From NCBI GenBank assembly GCA_902617625.1, contig CACMXJ010000002.1:1-64000 (forward strand): DNA of 64,000 bases, read 5' to 3'. Origin of the DNA: an uncultured Pelagibacteraceae bacterium (GTDB lineage: Bacteria > Pseudomonadota > Alphaproteobacteria > Pelagibacterales > Pelagibacteraceae). Within the stretch, counting starts at the first letter, position 1. Each line of letters begins with the position of its first letter. A program made the translations under genes and the position numbers. The notes under the pieces are model-generated. The model was not told the DNA's origin and did no database searches. It saw nothing but the letters and a program-made list of their open reading frames with translations. Of this stretch, positions 44,391 to 52,637 are shown piece by piece.

Positions 44391-44852
44391 ATGCTAATTA
44401 ATCATATCATAAATGTATTTAAATATTTTTTCTGCATTTTAATTTTCGTAATATTGTCGCTTCCTGCTAATTCTGAAATGTCCGTTGAGGAAATAATAAA
44501 AGGAAGAAAAGCCTTGTTTAGCAAAAATTATAGTACTGCAAAAAGAGTACAAGCTTTAGCTAGTAAAGGAGAATTTGATAAGGCTAAATCTTTAATGATA
44601 GAAATGAGTGAAAATTATAAAACTTTGTTAGAATATTTTCCGGATAATTCAAAAGAGGGTTTTAAAACTGAAGCTCTACCTTTAATTTGGGAAAATAAAA
44701 AAGAGTTTAATGATTTAATGAAAAAAGCATCAGACGATATGATTAAATTATCATCATTATTTGAGGATGCTGATGATGTAAGAGCTACTTTAACTCAAAT
44801 GATGTGGAGCAATTGCAAAGCTTGTCATAGTAAATTTAGAGCACCACATTAA
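44391..44852 (+). CDS. Cytochrome c prime/c556-like periplasmic protein
   Basis: A 153-residue four-helix-bundle haem protein. A signal peptide covers about residues 8-28 (FKYFFCILIFVILSLPANSE). The haem site is at the C-terminus, CKACHSKFRAPH, the CxxCH motif at about residues 143-147. Typical for c556/c prime. The start touches that of the divergent cytochrome b561 gene, and no other start keeps the signal peptide intact. Confidence 0.9.
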   Translation: MLINHIINVFKYFFCILIFVILSLPANSEMSVEEIIKGRKALFSKNYSTAKRVQALASKGEFDKAKSLMIEMSENYKTLLEYFPDNSKEGFKTEALPLIWENKKEFNDLMKKASDDMIKLSSLFEDADDVRATLTQMMWSNCKACHSKFRAPH

Positions 44853-44864
44853 ATTTTAAGATTA

Positions 44865-44957
44865 AACGAAGGGGTTCGCTCTTTCGTTCTCCAACCAAAA
44901 GAGCTCCCCTTAGTCGCCTTTTTGGCATTTAAGTCCTAATGGACTTTTATTTTTTTC
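44865..44957 (+). ncRNA. Candidate small RNA: three hairpins ending in a terminator
   Basis: This is a G+C-rich island in very A+T-rich DNA. Hairpin 1 pairs GGGG (44871-44874) with CCCC (44906-44909) and GCTCTTT (44878-44884) with AAAGAGC (44898-44904). An alternative pairing is AACGAA (44865-44870) with TTCGTT (44883-44888). Hairpin 2 is GCC-TTTTT-GGC. Hairpin 3 is the terminator at 44931-44957. It could be the 3' UTR of the cytochrome c gene or a separate small RNA. No known family is recognised. Confidence 0.45.
44931..44957 (+). terminator. Intrinsic terminator
   Basis: AAGTCC (44931-44936) pairs with GGACTT (44941-44946) across a TAAT loop and is followed by TTATTTTTTT. It is a clean rho-independent terminator on the + strand for the cytochrome c gene or the candidate small RNA just before it. 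Confidence 0.75.
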
Positions 44958-44980
44958 GTTTATGTTTTTATGAAATATAA

Positions 44981-45116
44981 AGCTACCCAGCTAAGTGTCA
45001 GGTGGCATTTGATTCATTAAAACTACCTCCTTGTATGAAAAAGATAAATTTTAGATAGGTTGTATTCAAGATATTAATTTTCAATTTATTTAAATATATT
45101 TCTTGAATACAACCTG
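44981..45116 (+). promoter_or_regulatory. Leader RNA with chained alternative stems (attenuator- or riboswitch-like)
   Basis: Five segments can pair in overlapping ways: GCTACC (44982-44987), AGGTGGC (45000-45006), ACTACCT (45022-45028), AGGTTGTATTCAAG (45057-45070) and CTTGAATACAACCT (45102-45115). Pairs 1-2, 2-3, 3-4 (one mismatch) and 4-5 (15 perfect bases with the inner A-T) are mutually exclusive. The first two need G-U wobbles that only work on the + strand. A GGCATTTG...AAAACTACC core recalls the SAM-II/SAM-V type aptamers of marine bacteria, but I cannot confirm this. The rest of the gap, to 45207, is A+T-rich with nothing else I can see. Confidence 0.5.
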
Positions 45117-45207
45117 GGTCTTTTGTAGTCTTCCAGCATTAAAAAAAATCTTCCCCTATAAATAGAAATTTGATTTGCATTCAATTAAATTGTAGTTAAG
45201 ATTAATT

Positions 45208-45387
45208 ATGAACTACTTAAGCGGACTTATAAATCTTGTAATCAGTTTAGTTATTTCAACTATAATAATTTATGCAATAAATTTTATAGCGGGATTTGCT
45301 GGAGCTGATTATTCATTTACAAATGGCGAGGTATTTGTGATGTGGATTTTAATGGCAATTTTAGTGAATAATTGTTTTAGAAAATAG
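45208..45387 (+). CDS. Small two-span membrane protein, 59 residues
   Basis: A gene read in the gap: ATG at 45208, TAG at 45385-45387. It has two hydrophobic segments (LINLVISLVISTIIIYAINFIAGF and VFVMWILMAILVNNCF) joined by a short acidic periplasmic or cytoplasmic loop AGADYSFTNGE. No family recognised. It stands alone between the chained-stem leader and the TPP riboswitch, so it may be regulated by the leader. Confidence 0.6.
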   Translation: MNYLSGLINLVISLVISTIIIYAINFIAGFAGADYSFTNGEVFVMWILMAILVNNCFRK

Positions 45388-45421
45388 AAATTAAATTTCT
45401 AAACATTATTCTTCTTTTTTT
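45385..45421 (+). terminator. Weak A+T hairpin with a T-run
   Basis: TAGAAAT (45385-45391) pairs with ATTTCTA (45395-45401), followed about 10 bases later by a run of nine or more T. It could end the small membrane protein transcript before the riboswitch. The stem is only A+T-rich, so confidence is low. Confidence 0.35.
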
Positions 45422-45445
45422 TTAATAATATTAAAGTATTATATT

Positions 45446-45510
45446 TAAAGGGGTGTCTTTTTAGACTGAGATTAAACCCTAAGAACCTGTCCGGTAATTC
45501 AGAAAGGGAA
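45446..45510 (+). promoter_or_regulatory. TPP riboswitch (THI-box)
   Basis: The conserved core is visible in order: GGGGTGTC (45450-45457), CTGAGA (45466-45471), ACCCT (45476-45480), AACCTG (45484-45489), a CCGGTAAT segment, and AGAAAGGGA (45501-45509). The last segment contains the Shine-Dalgarno-like GGGA, a few bases before the ATG at 45515. This suggests translational control of the symporter by thiamin pyrophosphate. Confidence 0.9.
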
Positions 45511-45514
45511 ATAA

Positions 45515-46966
45515 ATGAATAATTCTTTTTTTTTAGAACAATCCACTTCATTAATCTTAATAATTGCAATCAGTTTGTTATTCGCTTTTTTGGGAATTAA
45601 TCACACTAAAAAATTCAAAGGATTAAATAATTATTTAACTGCCAATAGGAATATTAGTGTCTTTTCATTAACCACCAGTTTAACAGCATCAGCATTAGGA
45701 GCTTGGATTTTATTTGGACCTGCATCTGCTGCGACTTGGGGAGGGATAGGTGCAGTTATTGGCTATTCTTTAGGTACAGCTTTTCCACTATTTTTTTTAA
45801 TTTACTTAGGAAAAAAAATTAGAAATGAATTCCCCAAAGGATCTTCTTTAATAGAATTTATGAGAAGAAAATTTGGTAAAAGTTTATTTAAGCTAATTTT
45901 ATTGATGACCATATTTTATATGTTCATTTTTTTGTGCGCTGAGGTAACCGCTATTTCAGTTTTGATCAATTATATATCTGGCACTGAATTTTGGATTACA
46001 GCTTTAGTAGTTCTTTCGTCTACTCTAATTTATACTTTATATGGTGGATTAAAGGCTTCAATTTTTACTGATAATATTCAAATGATTGTTATAGGAGTTT
46101 TGTTATTTATCTCGTTTATTTATATTATTTCGTTTACAGGTTCTAAATTTTCTTTTGATTTTGTATTAAAAAAAAATCCTCAACTTCTGAGTAGTAATTA
46201 CATTCCAAATTATACTGCAGGCTTAACTTTTTTTATTGCAGTAGCCGCAACTAATTTATTCCATCAAGGAAATTGGCAACGTGTGTATGCAGCTAAAAAT
46301 TATCAAACTTTAAAAAAAAGCTTAATTATTTCTTTTTTAATTATAATTCCTATTGTTTTCTTTATGGGTTTTTCAGGAATGGTAGCTTTCTCAATTGACC
46401 CTAGCACTAGACCAGATCTAGGATTTTTTTCATTATTACTTAAAGAGCAAACAATTTTTTTATCTTTATTTATAATTATACTGGGTATGGCATTAACAAT
46501 TTCAACTGTGGACACATTAATTAATGCAATCTCAAGTTTGTTAATTTTAGATGGAAAAGCAGTATTTAATTTGAGTAAAAAAACTAATTATTTAAACTTT
46601 TCTAAATATATAATTATTTTTTTATCGTTTATCTCTTTTATTATTGCATCAAAAGGATTTGACATTTTGTATCTTTTTTTATTAGCAGACCTGTTTTGTT
46701 GTGCTTTTGTATTAACTGTTTTTCTGAGTTTTTATGATAAATCAATTAATGAAAATTTAGCTTATATTTCTATTTTGATTGGATTGATAGGTGGATTTTT
46801 ACTGTTTCCTTCACCCGATTTCTCTAAAAGTTTATTAGTAGGAATTTTCATACCAAAAGATTTATTTCCATCTTTAGTTTCACAATCTTTGCTTTTTTTA
46901 TCTTTTATTATAGCGACCTTTCTGCCTTTGCTTATTATTAAAGCTAAAAAGCTTCATATAAGTTGA
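45515..46966 (+). CDS. thiV: Sodium:solute symporter for a thiamin precursor (ThiV-like)
   Basis: A 483-residue SSS-family transporter with about 13 spans. [32 protein letters not shown] is the usual start of the family, and the [16 protein letters not shown] segment is another marker. A TPP riboswitch directly precedes it. SAR11 lacks de novo HMP synthesis and is known to need external pyrimidine precursor, and ThiV was named for a riboswitch-linked symporter in these bacteria. HMP or a relative is therefore the likely substrate. The chemistry is inferred from riboswitch linkage. Confidence 0.88.
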   Translation: MNNSFFLEQSTSLILIIAISLLFAFLGINHTKKFKGLNNYLTANRNISVFSLTTSLTASALGAWILFGPASAATWGGIGAVIGYSLGTAFPLFFLIYLGKKIRNEFPKGSSLIEFMRRKFGKSLFKLILLMTIFYMFIFLCAEVTAISVLINYISGTEFWITALVVLSSTLIYTLYGGLKASIFTDNIQMIVIGVLLFISFIYIISFTGSKFSFDFVLKKNPQLLSSNYIPNYTAGLTFFIAVAATNLFHQGNWQRVYAAKNYQTLKKSLIISFLIIIPIVFFMGFSGMVAFSIDPSTRPDLGFFSLLLKEQTIFLSLFIIILGMALTISTVDTLINAISSLLILDGKAVFNLSKKTNYLNFSKYIIIFLSFISFIIASKGFDILYLFLLADLFCCAFVLTVFLSFYDKSINENLAYISILIGLIGGFLLFPSPDFSKSLLVGIFIPKDLFPSLVSQSLLFLSFIIATFLPLLIIKAKKLHIS

Positions 46967-47003
46967 TTGTATTAAAGTAATTAATAGCTATATAAATGCA
47001 TCA

Positions 47004-47939
47004 ATGCGGGATAATCAGATTTTAATAAACAATCTTTCTAAAGTTTATGACAATGGCTTTAATGCCTTAAAGAATATAAATTTAAAAATTAGAAAAGGTG
47101 AAATTTTCGCAATGCTTGGTCCTAATGGAGCAGGTAAAACTACTTTGATAAGTATTATTTGTGGAATAGTTAATCCAACTTCAGGGAATGTTAGTGTAGA
47201 TGATTATGATATCATAAAAGATTACAGAGAAACTCGTTCAAGAATAGGTTTAGTTCCTCAGGAATTAACTTTAGAACAATTTGAAACAGTTTTAAATAAT
47301 GTTTCTTACTCGAGAGGTCTTTATGGAAAAAAAGCAGATCCAAATCATATTGAGAAAGTTTTAAAACAACTAAGTTTATGGGATAAAAAAGATCTCAAAC
47401 TTCGGCAATTGTCTGGCGGAATGAAAAGAAGAGTTTTGATAGCTAAAGCCTTATCTCATGAACCGACAATTTTATTTTTAGATGAACCTACAGCTGGTGT
47501 TGATGTAGAGTTAAGAAAAGAAATGTGGCAGGTTGTTGAAAATTTAAGAAAAACAGGCGTTACAATTATTTTAACTACTCATTACATAGAGGAAGCAGAA
47601 GCAATAGCTGATCGAGTTGGAGTTATAAATCAGGGAGAAATTGTAGTAGTCGATGAAACTAAGGAACTATTAAAAAAAATGGGTCATAAAAAACTTACAA
47701 TAGATTTACAAGAAAAAATAAATCAAATACCAACAACACTGCAAAAATATAACTTATCCTTTACACCAGACTTGATGAGTTTGAATTATACTTATAATGT
47801 TCAGGCAAAACAGACAGGAATTACAAATTTACTACAAGATTTAAAAGATGCAGGCCTAAAATTAAAAGATTTAAAAACTGAACAAAGTACTTTGGAAAAA
47901 ATTTTTGTAAATTTAGTTAGGGAAAAAAATGAAAATTAA
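47004..47939 (+). CDS. ABC-2 type transporter ATP-binding protein
   Basis: A 311-residue ATPase with Walker [13 protein letters not shown] near residue 40, signature [15 protein letters not shown], Walker [13 protein letters not shown] and H-loop TTHYIEEA, of the type that pairs with ABC-2 permeases (multidrug, NodI-like). It overlaps the permease gene by 11 bases. An exporter of a lipid, sugar or drug is likely. Confidence 0.93.
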   Translation: MRDNQILINNLSKVYDNGFNALKNINLKIRKGEIFAMLGPNGAGKTTLISIICGIVNPTSGNVSVDDYDIIKDYRETRSRIGLVPQELTLEQFETVLNNVSYSRGLYGKKADPNHIEKVLKQLSLWDKKDLKLRQLSGGMKRRVLIAKALSHEPTILFLDEPTAGVDVELRKEMWQVVENLRKTGVTIILTTHYIEEAEAIADRVGVINQGEIVVVDETKELLKKMGHKKLTIDLQEKINQIPTTLQKYNLSFTPDLMSLNYTYNVQAKQTGITNLLQDLKDAGLKLKDLKTEQSTLEKIFVNLVREKNEN

Positions 47940-48696
47940 TCTTTATGCGTTGAGGGCAATTTATCTTCATGAAATGGATCGTTTTAGAAGAACTTTAACT
48001 CAATCTGTATTGTCTCCAGTATTAACAACTTCGCTATATTTCATAGTTTTTGGTTCAGTAATTGGAGGGTATGTGGAAAAAATTGATGGAATAAGCTATG
48101 GATCTTACATCGTGCCTGGTCTGTTGATGTTAACATTATTAACCCAGTCAATTAGTAATACTTCTTTCGGAATTTTCTTTCCAAAATTTAATGGAACAAT
48201 TTATGAAATTTTAGCTGCTCCAATTTCAACATTAGAAGTTGTACTTGCTTTTGTAGGAGCGGGTGCAACAAAAACATTAATAGTAAGTATAATTATATTT
48301 ATCACATCATTATTTTTTGTTGATGTTCAAGTCAAATATCCATTGCTTATGATATTTTTATTAATTTTAGTGGCATTTACTTTTGCTTTATTTGGTTTTT
48401 TAATAGGTTTGATTAGTTCAGATTTTGAGCAAATGTCTATAATTCCAACTTTGTTTGTGACACCGATGGTATTTTTAGGTGGGAGTTTGTATTCATTAGA
48501 TATGCTGCCGTCATTTTGGCAAACTGTGACTTATTTTAATCCAGTTGTTTACTTAATAAATGGTTTAAGATTTTCTTTTTATGGAGTTTCTGATTTCAAT
48601 ATATGGATAAGTATTGGAACTATGTTTTTATTTCTATCTATTTGTATAACAGTAGTTACAGTTCTTCTTAAAAAAGGTTATAAAATCAAATCTTAA
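47929..48696 (+). CDS. ABC-2 type transporter permease
   Basis: A 255-residue permease with six spans, starting with [19 protein letters not shown] and including [20 protein letters not shown]. The ABC-2 signature around [33 protein letters not shown] is clear. Works with the preceding ATPase for export. A hairpin covers its stop codon. Confidence 0.93.
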   Translation: MKINLYALRAIYLHEMDRFRRTLTQSVLSPVLTTSLYFIVFGSVIGGYVEKIDGISYGSYIVPGLLMLTLLTQSISNTSFGIFFPKFNGTIYEILAAPISTLEVVLAFVGAGATKTLIVSIIIFITSLFFVDVQVKYPLLMIFLLILVAFTFALFGFLIGLISSDFEQMSIIPTLFVTPMVFLGGSLYSLDMLPSFWQTVTYFNPVVYLINGLRFSFYGVSDFNIWISIGTMFLFLSICITVVTVLLKKGYKIKS

Positions 48697-48720
48697 CTGA
48701 CCCATTTCTGGGCCAGTTAA
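48693..48720. terminator. Hairpin at convergent permease and isocitrate lyase genes
   Basis: TTAACTG-A-CCCA (48693-48704) pairs with TGGG-C-CAGTTAA (48709-48720) with one internal mismatch, over a TTTC loop. It includes the permease stop codon. A+T-rich sequence follows on both strands, so it could be a bidirectional terminator. Confidence 0.6.
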
Positions 48721-48747
48721 TAACTTTAATTAAGAAGGATAGTTTTA

Positions 48748-50022
48748 TTAGAATTGTTCAGACTCTGTTGAACCTGCCATTGCCGTGGTAGAACTTTTTC
48801 CACTACTTATTGTATTGGAAACAGCATCAAAATAAGATGTACCAACTTCACGTTGATGTTTAACACTAGTATATCCATCTTTTTCACGAGCAAATTCTTG
48901 TTGTTGAATTCTTGAGTATGCTGTCATACCTTCTTTTTTATATTTTTCAGCTAACTCAAAAATTGCAATATTTTGTGTATGAAATCCTGCTAAAGTAATG
49001 AATTGAAATTTATAACCCATTTGACTAATTTTTTGTTGAAATGATGCTATCTCATCGTCTGATAAATGTTTTTTCCAGTTAAATGATGGAGAACAATTAT
49101 ATGCTAAAAGTTTTCCTGGAAATTTTTCATGAATTGCGTCTGCGAATTTTTTTGCCTCCTCAAGATTTGGCGTAGCTGTTTCACACCAAATTAAATCTGA
49201 GTAGGGTGCATAAGCAAGACCTCTTGATATAGCTTGTTCAATTCCAGCTTTTACATAATAGAAACCTTCCGGAGACCTTTCACCTGTTAAGAAAGGTTTG
49301 TCATTTTCATCGTAATCATTTGTAATTAATTTTGCAGCGTTTGCATCTGTTCTAGCTAGGATAATTAAAGGCACATCTGCGATATCGGCTGCCAACCTAG
49401 CAGCTTTTAAATTTTTTATCATGGTACCAGTTGGAACCAAAACTTTTCCTCCCATATGACCACATTTTTTTTCACTTGCTAATTGATCTTCAAAATGAAC
49501 ACCAGCAGCACCTGCTTTAATAAATTTTTTTGCAAGTTCAAATACATTTAAAGGTCCACCAAAACCGGCTTCTCCATCAGCAATGATCGGTAGCATATAA
49601 TCAATTCTCTTTTCTTTTTTCATATCACCATCTTTTAATTCCATATGTTGAATCTGATCAGCTCTAATTAATGCGTTATTCATTGATTCTACTAATTTAG
49701 GAGCACTATCATAAGGATACAAAGATTGGTCAGGATACATTTCTCCAGCACTATTAGCATCAGCTGCTACTTGCCAACCACTTAAATAAATTGCCTTCAA
49801 ACCAGCTTTTGCATGTTGAACTGCATGATTACCTGACAAGGATCCTAAAGTATTAACATAATTTTCTGTGTTTAATAATTTCCAAAGCTTTGTTGATTGT
49901 TGTTTACAAATTGAATATTCGATTTTAATTGAGCCTCTTAGTCTTTCAACTTCTTCAGGAGTATAGTCTCTTTTAATTCCTGCAAATCTTTTTAAATCAT
50001 AAGAAATCTTTTCTGCACTCAT
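48748..50022 (-). CDS. aceA: Isocitrate lyase
   Basis: A 424-residue enzyme of the glyoxylate shunt that cleaves isocitrate to succinate and glyoxylate. The catalytic motif KKCGHMGG is clear, as are [37 protein letters not shown] and the N-terminal [23 protein letters not shown]. In SAR11 the shunt is important for carbon economy, and glyoxylate feeds glycine metabolism. A likely regulator gene (ScfR-like) is divergent, with a small gene in between. Confidence 0.97.
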   Translation of the reverse strand: MSAEKISYDLKRFAGIKRDYTPEEVERLRGSIKIEYSICKQQSTKLWKLLNTENYVNTLGSLSGNHAVQHAKAGLKAIYLSGWQVAADANSAGEMYPDQSLYPYDSAPKLVESMNNALIRADQIQHMELKDGDMKKEKRIDYMLPIIADGEAGFGGPLNVFELAKKFIKAGAAGVHFEDQLASEKKCGHMGGKVLVPTGTMIKNLKAARLAADIADVPLIILARTDANAAKLITNDYDENDKPFLTGERSPEGFYYVKAGIEQAISRGLAYAPYSDLIWCETATPNLEEAKKFADAIHEKFPGKLLAYNCSPSFNWKKHLSDDEIASFQQKISQMGYKFQFITLAGFHTQNIAIFELAEKYKKEGMTAYSRIQQQEFAREKDGYTSVKHQREVGTSYFDAVSNTISSGKSSTTAMAGSTESEQF

Positions 50023-50076
50023 TATTGGCCCCTGTAATGTTCAAGTAATTGAAAATGAATGTTAAGAGTTTGAAAA

Positions 50077-50238
50077 TTAGTTTGAGTCGTTAAGAGTCTC
50101 AACTAAATCTTTCATTCCACTTGAACCCCAATCACAATGATCATCTCTCATGTAGATACCCCTGCTATTATGTCTAGCAAGGTCTTCATGTCTTATGATT
50201 TGAGCCTCATTTTCGTTGTTTTTTAATTTTTCGTCCAT
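50077..50238 (-). CDS. Small soluble protein upstream of isocitrate lyase, 53 residues
   Basis: A gene read in the gap: ATG at 50238-50236, TAA at 50079-50077, 54 bases before aceA. The protein is polar, starts with a charged helix-like MDEKLKNNENEAQIIRHEDL, and has a RDDHCDWGSSG segment with His, Cys and Trp in the second half. Same strand as aceA, behind the same operator-like repeats. No known family. It may be translated from the same message as aceA. Confidence 0.6.
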   Translation of the reverse strand: MDEKLKNNENEAQIIRHEDLARHNSRGIYMRDDHCDWGSSGMKDLVETLNDSN

Positions 50239-50338
50239 GTAAATTTTATAATTTACAAAATTTACAAAATCTATTAAAAAGTATAAAACTGTTGTAAATT
50301 AGGGAAAAATCTTGTAAAAATAAATTTACAAAATTTAC
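50239..50338. promoter_or_regulatory. Repeated TTTACAAA/TTTGTAAA operator-like boxes
   Basis: Seven or so copies of a TTTAC motif or its complement crowd the gap between the aceA-linked gene and the ScfR-like regulator: an inverted repeat GTAAATT-TTAT-AATTTAC (50239-50256), ATTTACAAAATTTACAAAAT (50251-50270), TTGTAAATT (50292-50300), TTGTAAAAA (50312-50320) and AAATTTACAAAATTTAC (50322-50338). RamB-like regulators bind similar TTTGCAAA/TTTGTAAA boxes at aceA promoters. Autoregulation and control of aceA are plausible. Confidence 0.6.
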
Positions 50339-50349
50339 TAATAGAAAAT

Positions 50350-51783
50350 ATGAGTCAATTAAATCTAAAAATAGGACCAAAAATCAAGGCTTTTAGAAGA
50401 CAGTTAGGGCTTCAAGCTAATAAATTGGCTGAGGATTTAAATATATCTCCTAGTTATCTAAATCTTATTGAGGGTGGAAAAAGAAAAATAGATGGAGATT
50501 TACTCTTAAAAATTTGTGAAAAATTGAACATTGAACTTTCTCAATTAACCTCAAAATCAGATATCAATTTAGAAAATACTTTATCAGAAATACTCGATGA
50601 TAAATTGTTTGAAGATTTAGATATTCTTGGTCCGGAAGTAAAAGATCTTGTTGGTACTAATCCAAAAATTGGAAGAGCCATCGTAAGACTAGGAGATATT
50701 TTAAAAAAAAAGGATCATGAAATGATTAATAAAATTGAGACAATATCTGGTAAAATTGTTGATAATAGAAAGAATTCATTTCCCGGTGAAGTTATTTCAG
50801 ACTTTTTACAAGACAATAAAAACTATTTTCCAAAATTAGAAGATTTCGCAAATGATGTTTTTGAGAAAGTTCAAAAAAATAATAGGACTAGATATATAGC
50901 TCTTTGTGATTATTTAAAATCAGAATACGACATAACAGTAAAAGATGTTATTCCTGAAGAGAGTAAACCTTTCTCGAAACTATACAAAAAAAATAAAAAA
51001 GAACTACTGTTAAGCGATTACAGCTCTTTAGAAACAAAAAAACTTCATGCAGCTGCTCAAATAGCCCAAGAAGGTGCTGATAAAGAAATTGAAGAATATT
51101 TGTCAAAATTTACTTTTCCATCTGATGAATCTAAAAAATTGACAAAAATTGCTTTATTAAATTACTGCGGTGCTGCAATCTTAATGCCTTATAAACTTTT
51201 TCATACAGAATGTAAAAAACTTAAGTATGATTTAGAGTTACTACAAAATACTTTTGCTACGTCTTTTGAACAGGTAGCTCATAGGGTAACGTGTTTACAA
51301 GATCCAAAATTACCAGGGATACCTTTTCATTTTTTAAGAGTGGATATGGCTGGAAATATATCAAAAAGATTTTCACTATCAGGAATAGAAATTCCAAGAT
51401 ATGGTGGTGCTTGTCCACGTTGGAACGTTTATTCAGCTTTAACAAGACCTGGCATTATCCAAGCTGCTGTAAGCAAAATGTCTAATGGTGAAAAGTATGT
51501 ATGTATTGCTAGAACAGTTGAAAAAGGGATTGGAAGATTTGGACAATCAAAAAGTATTTTGTCTATTGGATTGGGATGTGAAGCAAAATATGCAAAAGAA
51601 TTTATTTATTCAGAAAATTTAAACATTAATGATAAATCTACAGAAATACCAATAGGTGTGTCATGTAGAACGTGTGATAGATTAGACTGTTCACAAAGAG
51701 CGTTCCCTCCATTACACAAGAAATTCGATGTTGATATTAACTCTAGAGGTGTTTCAGTATATGTTGGAGACAAAAACACATAG
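50350..51783 (+). CDS. ScfR/RamB-type transcriptional regulator (XRE HTH + DUF2083)
   Basis: A 477-residue regulator with an N-terminal XRE helix-turn-helix (residues 8-65, KIKAFRRQLGLQANKLAEDLNISPSYLNLIEGGKR), an IrrE-like middle region and a C-terminal DUF2083 segment with CRTCDRLDCSQRAFPPLHKKF. This family senses acyl-CoA status and controls glyoxylate shunt or propionate genes. It sits divergent to aceA with repeated motif boxes in between, so aceA is the likely target. Confidence 0.9.
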   Translation: MSQLNLKIGPKIKAFRRQLGLQANKLAEDLNISPSYLNLIEGGKRKIDGDLLLKICEKLNIELSQLTSKSDINLENTLSEILDDKLFEDLDILGPEVKDLVGTNPKIGRAIVRLGDILKKKDHEMINKIETISGKIVDNRKNSFPGEVISDFLQDNKNYFPKLEDFANDVFEKVQKNNRTRYIALCDYLKSEYDITVKDVIPEESKPFSKLYKKNKKELLLSDYSSLETKKLHAAAQIAQEGADKEIEEYLSKFTFPSDESKKLTKIALLNYCGAAILMPYKLFHTECKKLKYDLELLQNTFATSFEQVAHRVTCLQDPKLPGIPFHFLRVDMAGNISKRFSLSGIEIPRYGGACPRWNVYSALTRPGIIQAAVSKMSNGEKYVCIARTVEKGIGRFGQSKSILSIGLGCEAKYAKEFIYSENLNINDKSTEIPIGVSCRTCDRLDCSQRAFPPLHKKFDVDINSRGVSVYVGDKNT

Positions 51784-51786
51784 TCG

Positions 51787-51951
51787 ATGATTAAATTTAT
51801 CATACCTGCTATTGCTATATTTTTGTTAGTTCTATTCTGGGATAAGATAAATGAAACGATTTATAAAAAATTTAATATTAAGATAAATTACATTGTTGCA
51901 ACGATTACAGTAATAATATTAGGGGTAATTTTTGCTTTATTATACTTTTAG
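51787..51951 (+). CDS. Small two-span membrane protein, 54 residues
   Basis: A gene read in the gap: ATG at 51787, TAG at 51949-51951, starting 3 bases after the regulator stop. It has two spans (FIIPAIAIFLLVLFW and YIVATITVIILGVIFALLYF) with a basic connecting segment DKINETIYKKFNIKIN. No family recognised. Proximity suggests co-transcription with the regulator. Confidence 0.55.
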   Translation: MIKFIIPAIAIFLLVLFWDKINETIYKKFNIKINYIVATITVIILGVIFALLYF

Positions 51952-51974
51952 TTAAAATAGATAAAAATTAGAAA

Positions 51975-52604
51975 ATGAAAGAGATTTTTAAAAATGTAAG
52001 AAATAAACTAGCAGAGAAATACCTAGATAATAATAGTTTAAAAAATTCAAAAAAATTTAAACCTAGAATTAAAGCTAGAATTCGAAAAAATAAACAAATA
52101 ATTAATAAAAATATTGATGACTTTTTTGGCTGGGTTAAAGGTGCTGAATTAGTTGAACTTAAAGAATGTAATGTCTCTGAAGATCCAGTTAGACCAGAAT
52201 TAAGTGTGACTTTCAGAAGAAGTCACGGTAGAAAAATATACGGGGTAAAATACAAAAAAGAAATTCATGCTGTAATGTGCTTCGCTTTTACAAATAAAGT
52301 ACCGATAAATGTTGAGGAGCTAGATAAATTTAGCCAAGATGCTCATCTACAAAGCACTCACAGAGGTCAAAATGTTGGCCAGATTGCTATAGCTTATACA
52401 GTTTGGTCTAAAAAAAAAGGTGGTGGAAAATTGATTGTTAATGAAGTTTACAAAAAGATTAAAAAATCTAACCATTTAAATAGATTAGTCACCCTCTCTC
52501 CTCTAACTGAAATGGCTACAAAATTTCATAGCAAAAATGGTGCGAAACTTTTACAAGTCAATGAAACTACTCAAAATTTTGAGTATGAAATAATAAAAGA
52601 ATAA
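51975..52604 (+). CDS. GNAT-like protein, 209 residues, tentative
   Basis: A basic protein whose C-terminal half looks like a GNAT fold: IHAVMCFAFTNKVP, then HLQSTHRGQNVGQIAIAYTVWSKKKGGGKLIVNEVYKKI and LVTLSPLTEMATKFHSKNGAKLL, which resembles the last GNAT strand. The canonical R/QxxGxG/A loop appears only as RGQNVGQIA, so the assignment is weak. The N-terminal 50 residues are lysine-rich. Substrate unknown. Confidence 0.55.
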   Translation: MKEIFKNVRNKLAEKYLDNNSLKNSKKFKPRIKARIRKNKQIINKNIDDFFGWVKGAELVELKECNVSEDPVRPELSVTFRRSHGRKIYGVKYKKEIHAVMCFAFTNKVPINVEELDKFSQDAHLQSTHRGQNVGQIAIAYTVWSKKKGGGKLIVNEVYKKIKKSNHLNRLVTLSPLTEMATKFHSKNGAKLLQVNETTQNFEYEIIKE

Positions 52605-52637
52605 AAAATTTTAAATTCCTATAAAATAAAGAGATAT

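Noticed and set aside
44776-44930. Minus-strand frame MPKRRLRGALLVGERKSEPL across the candidate small RNA
   Set aside because: Short, basic and set by the stem-loop sequence; no Shine-Dalgarno. Better explained as RNA structure.
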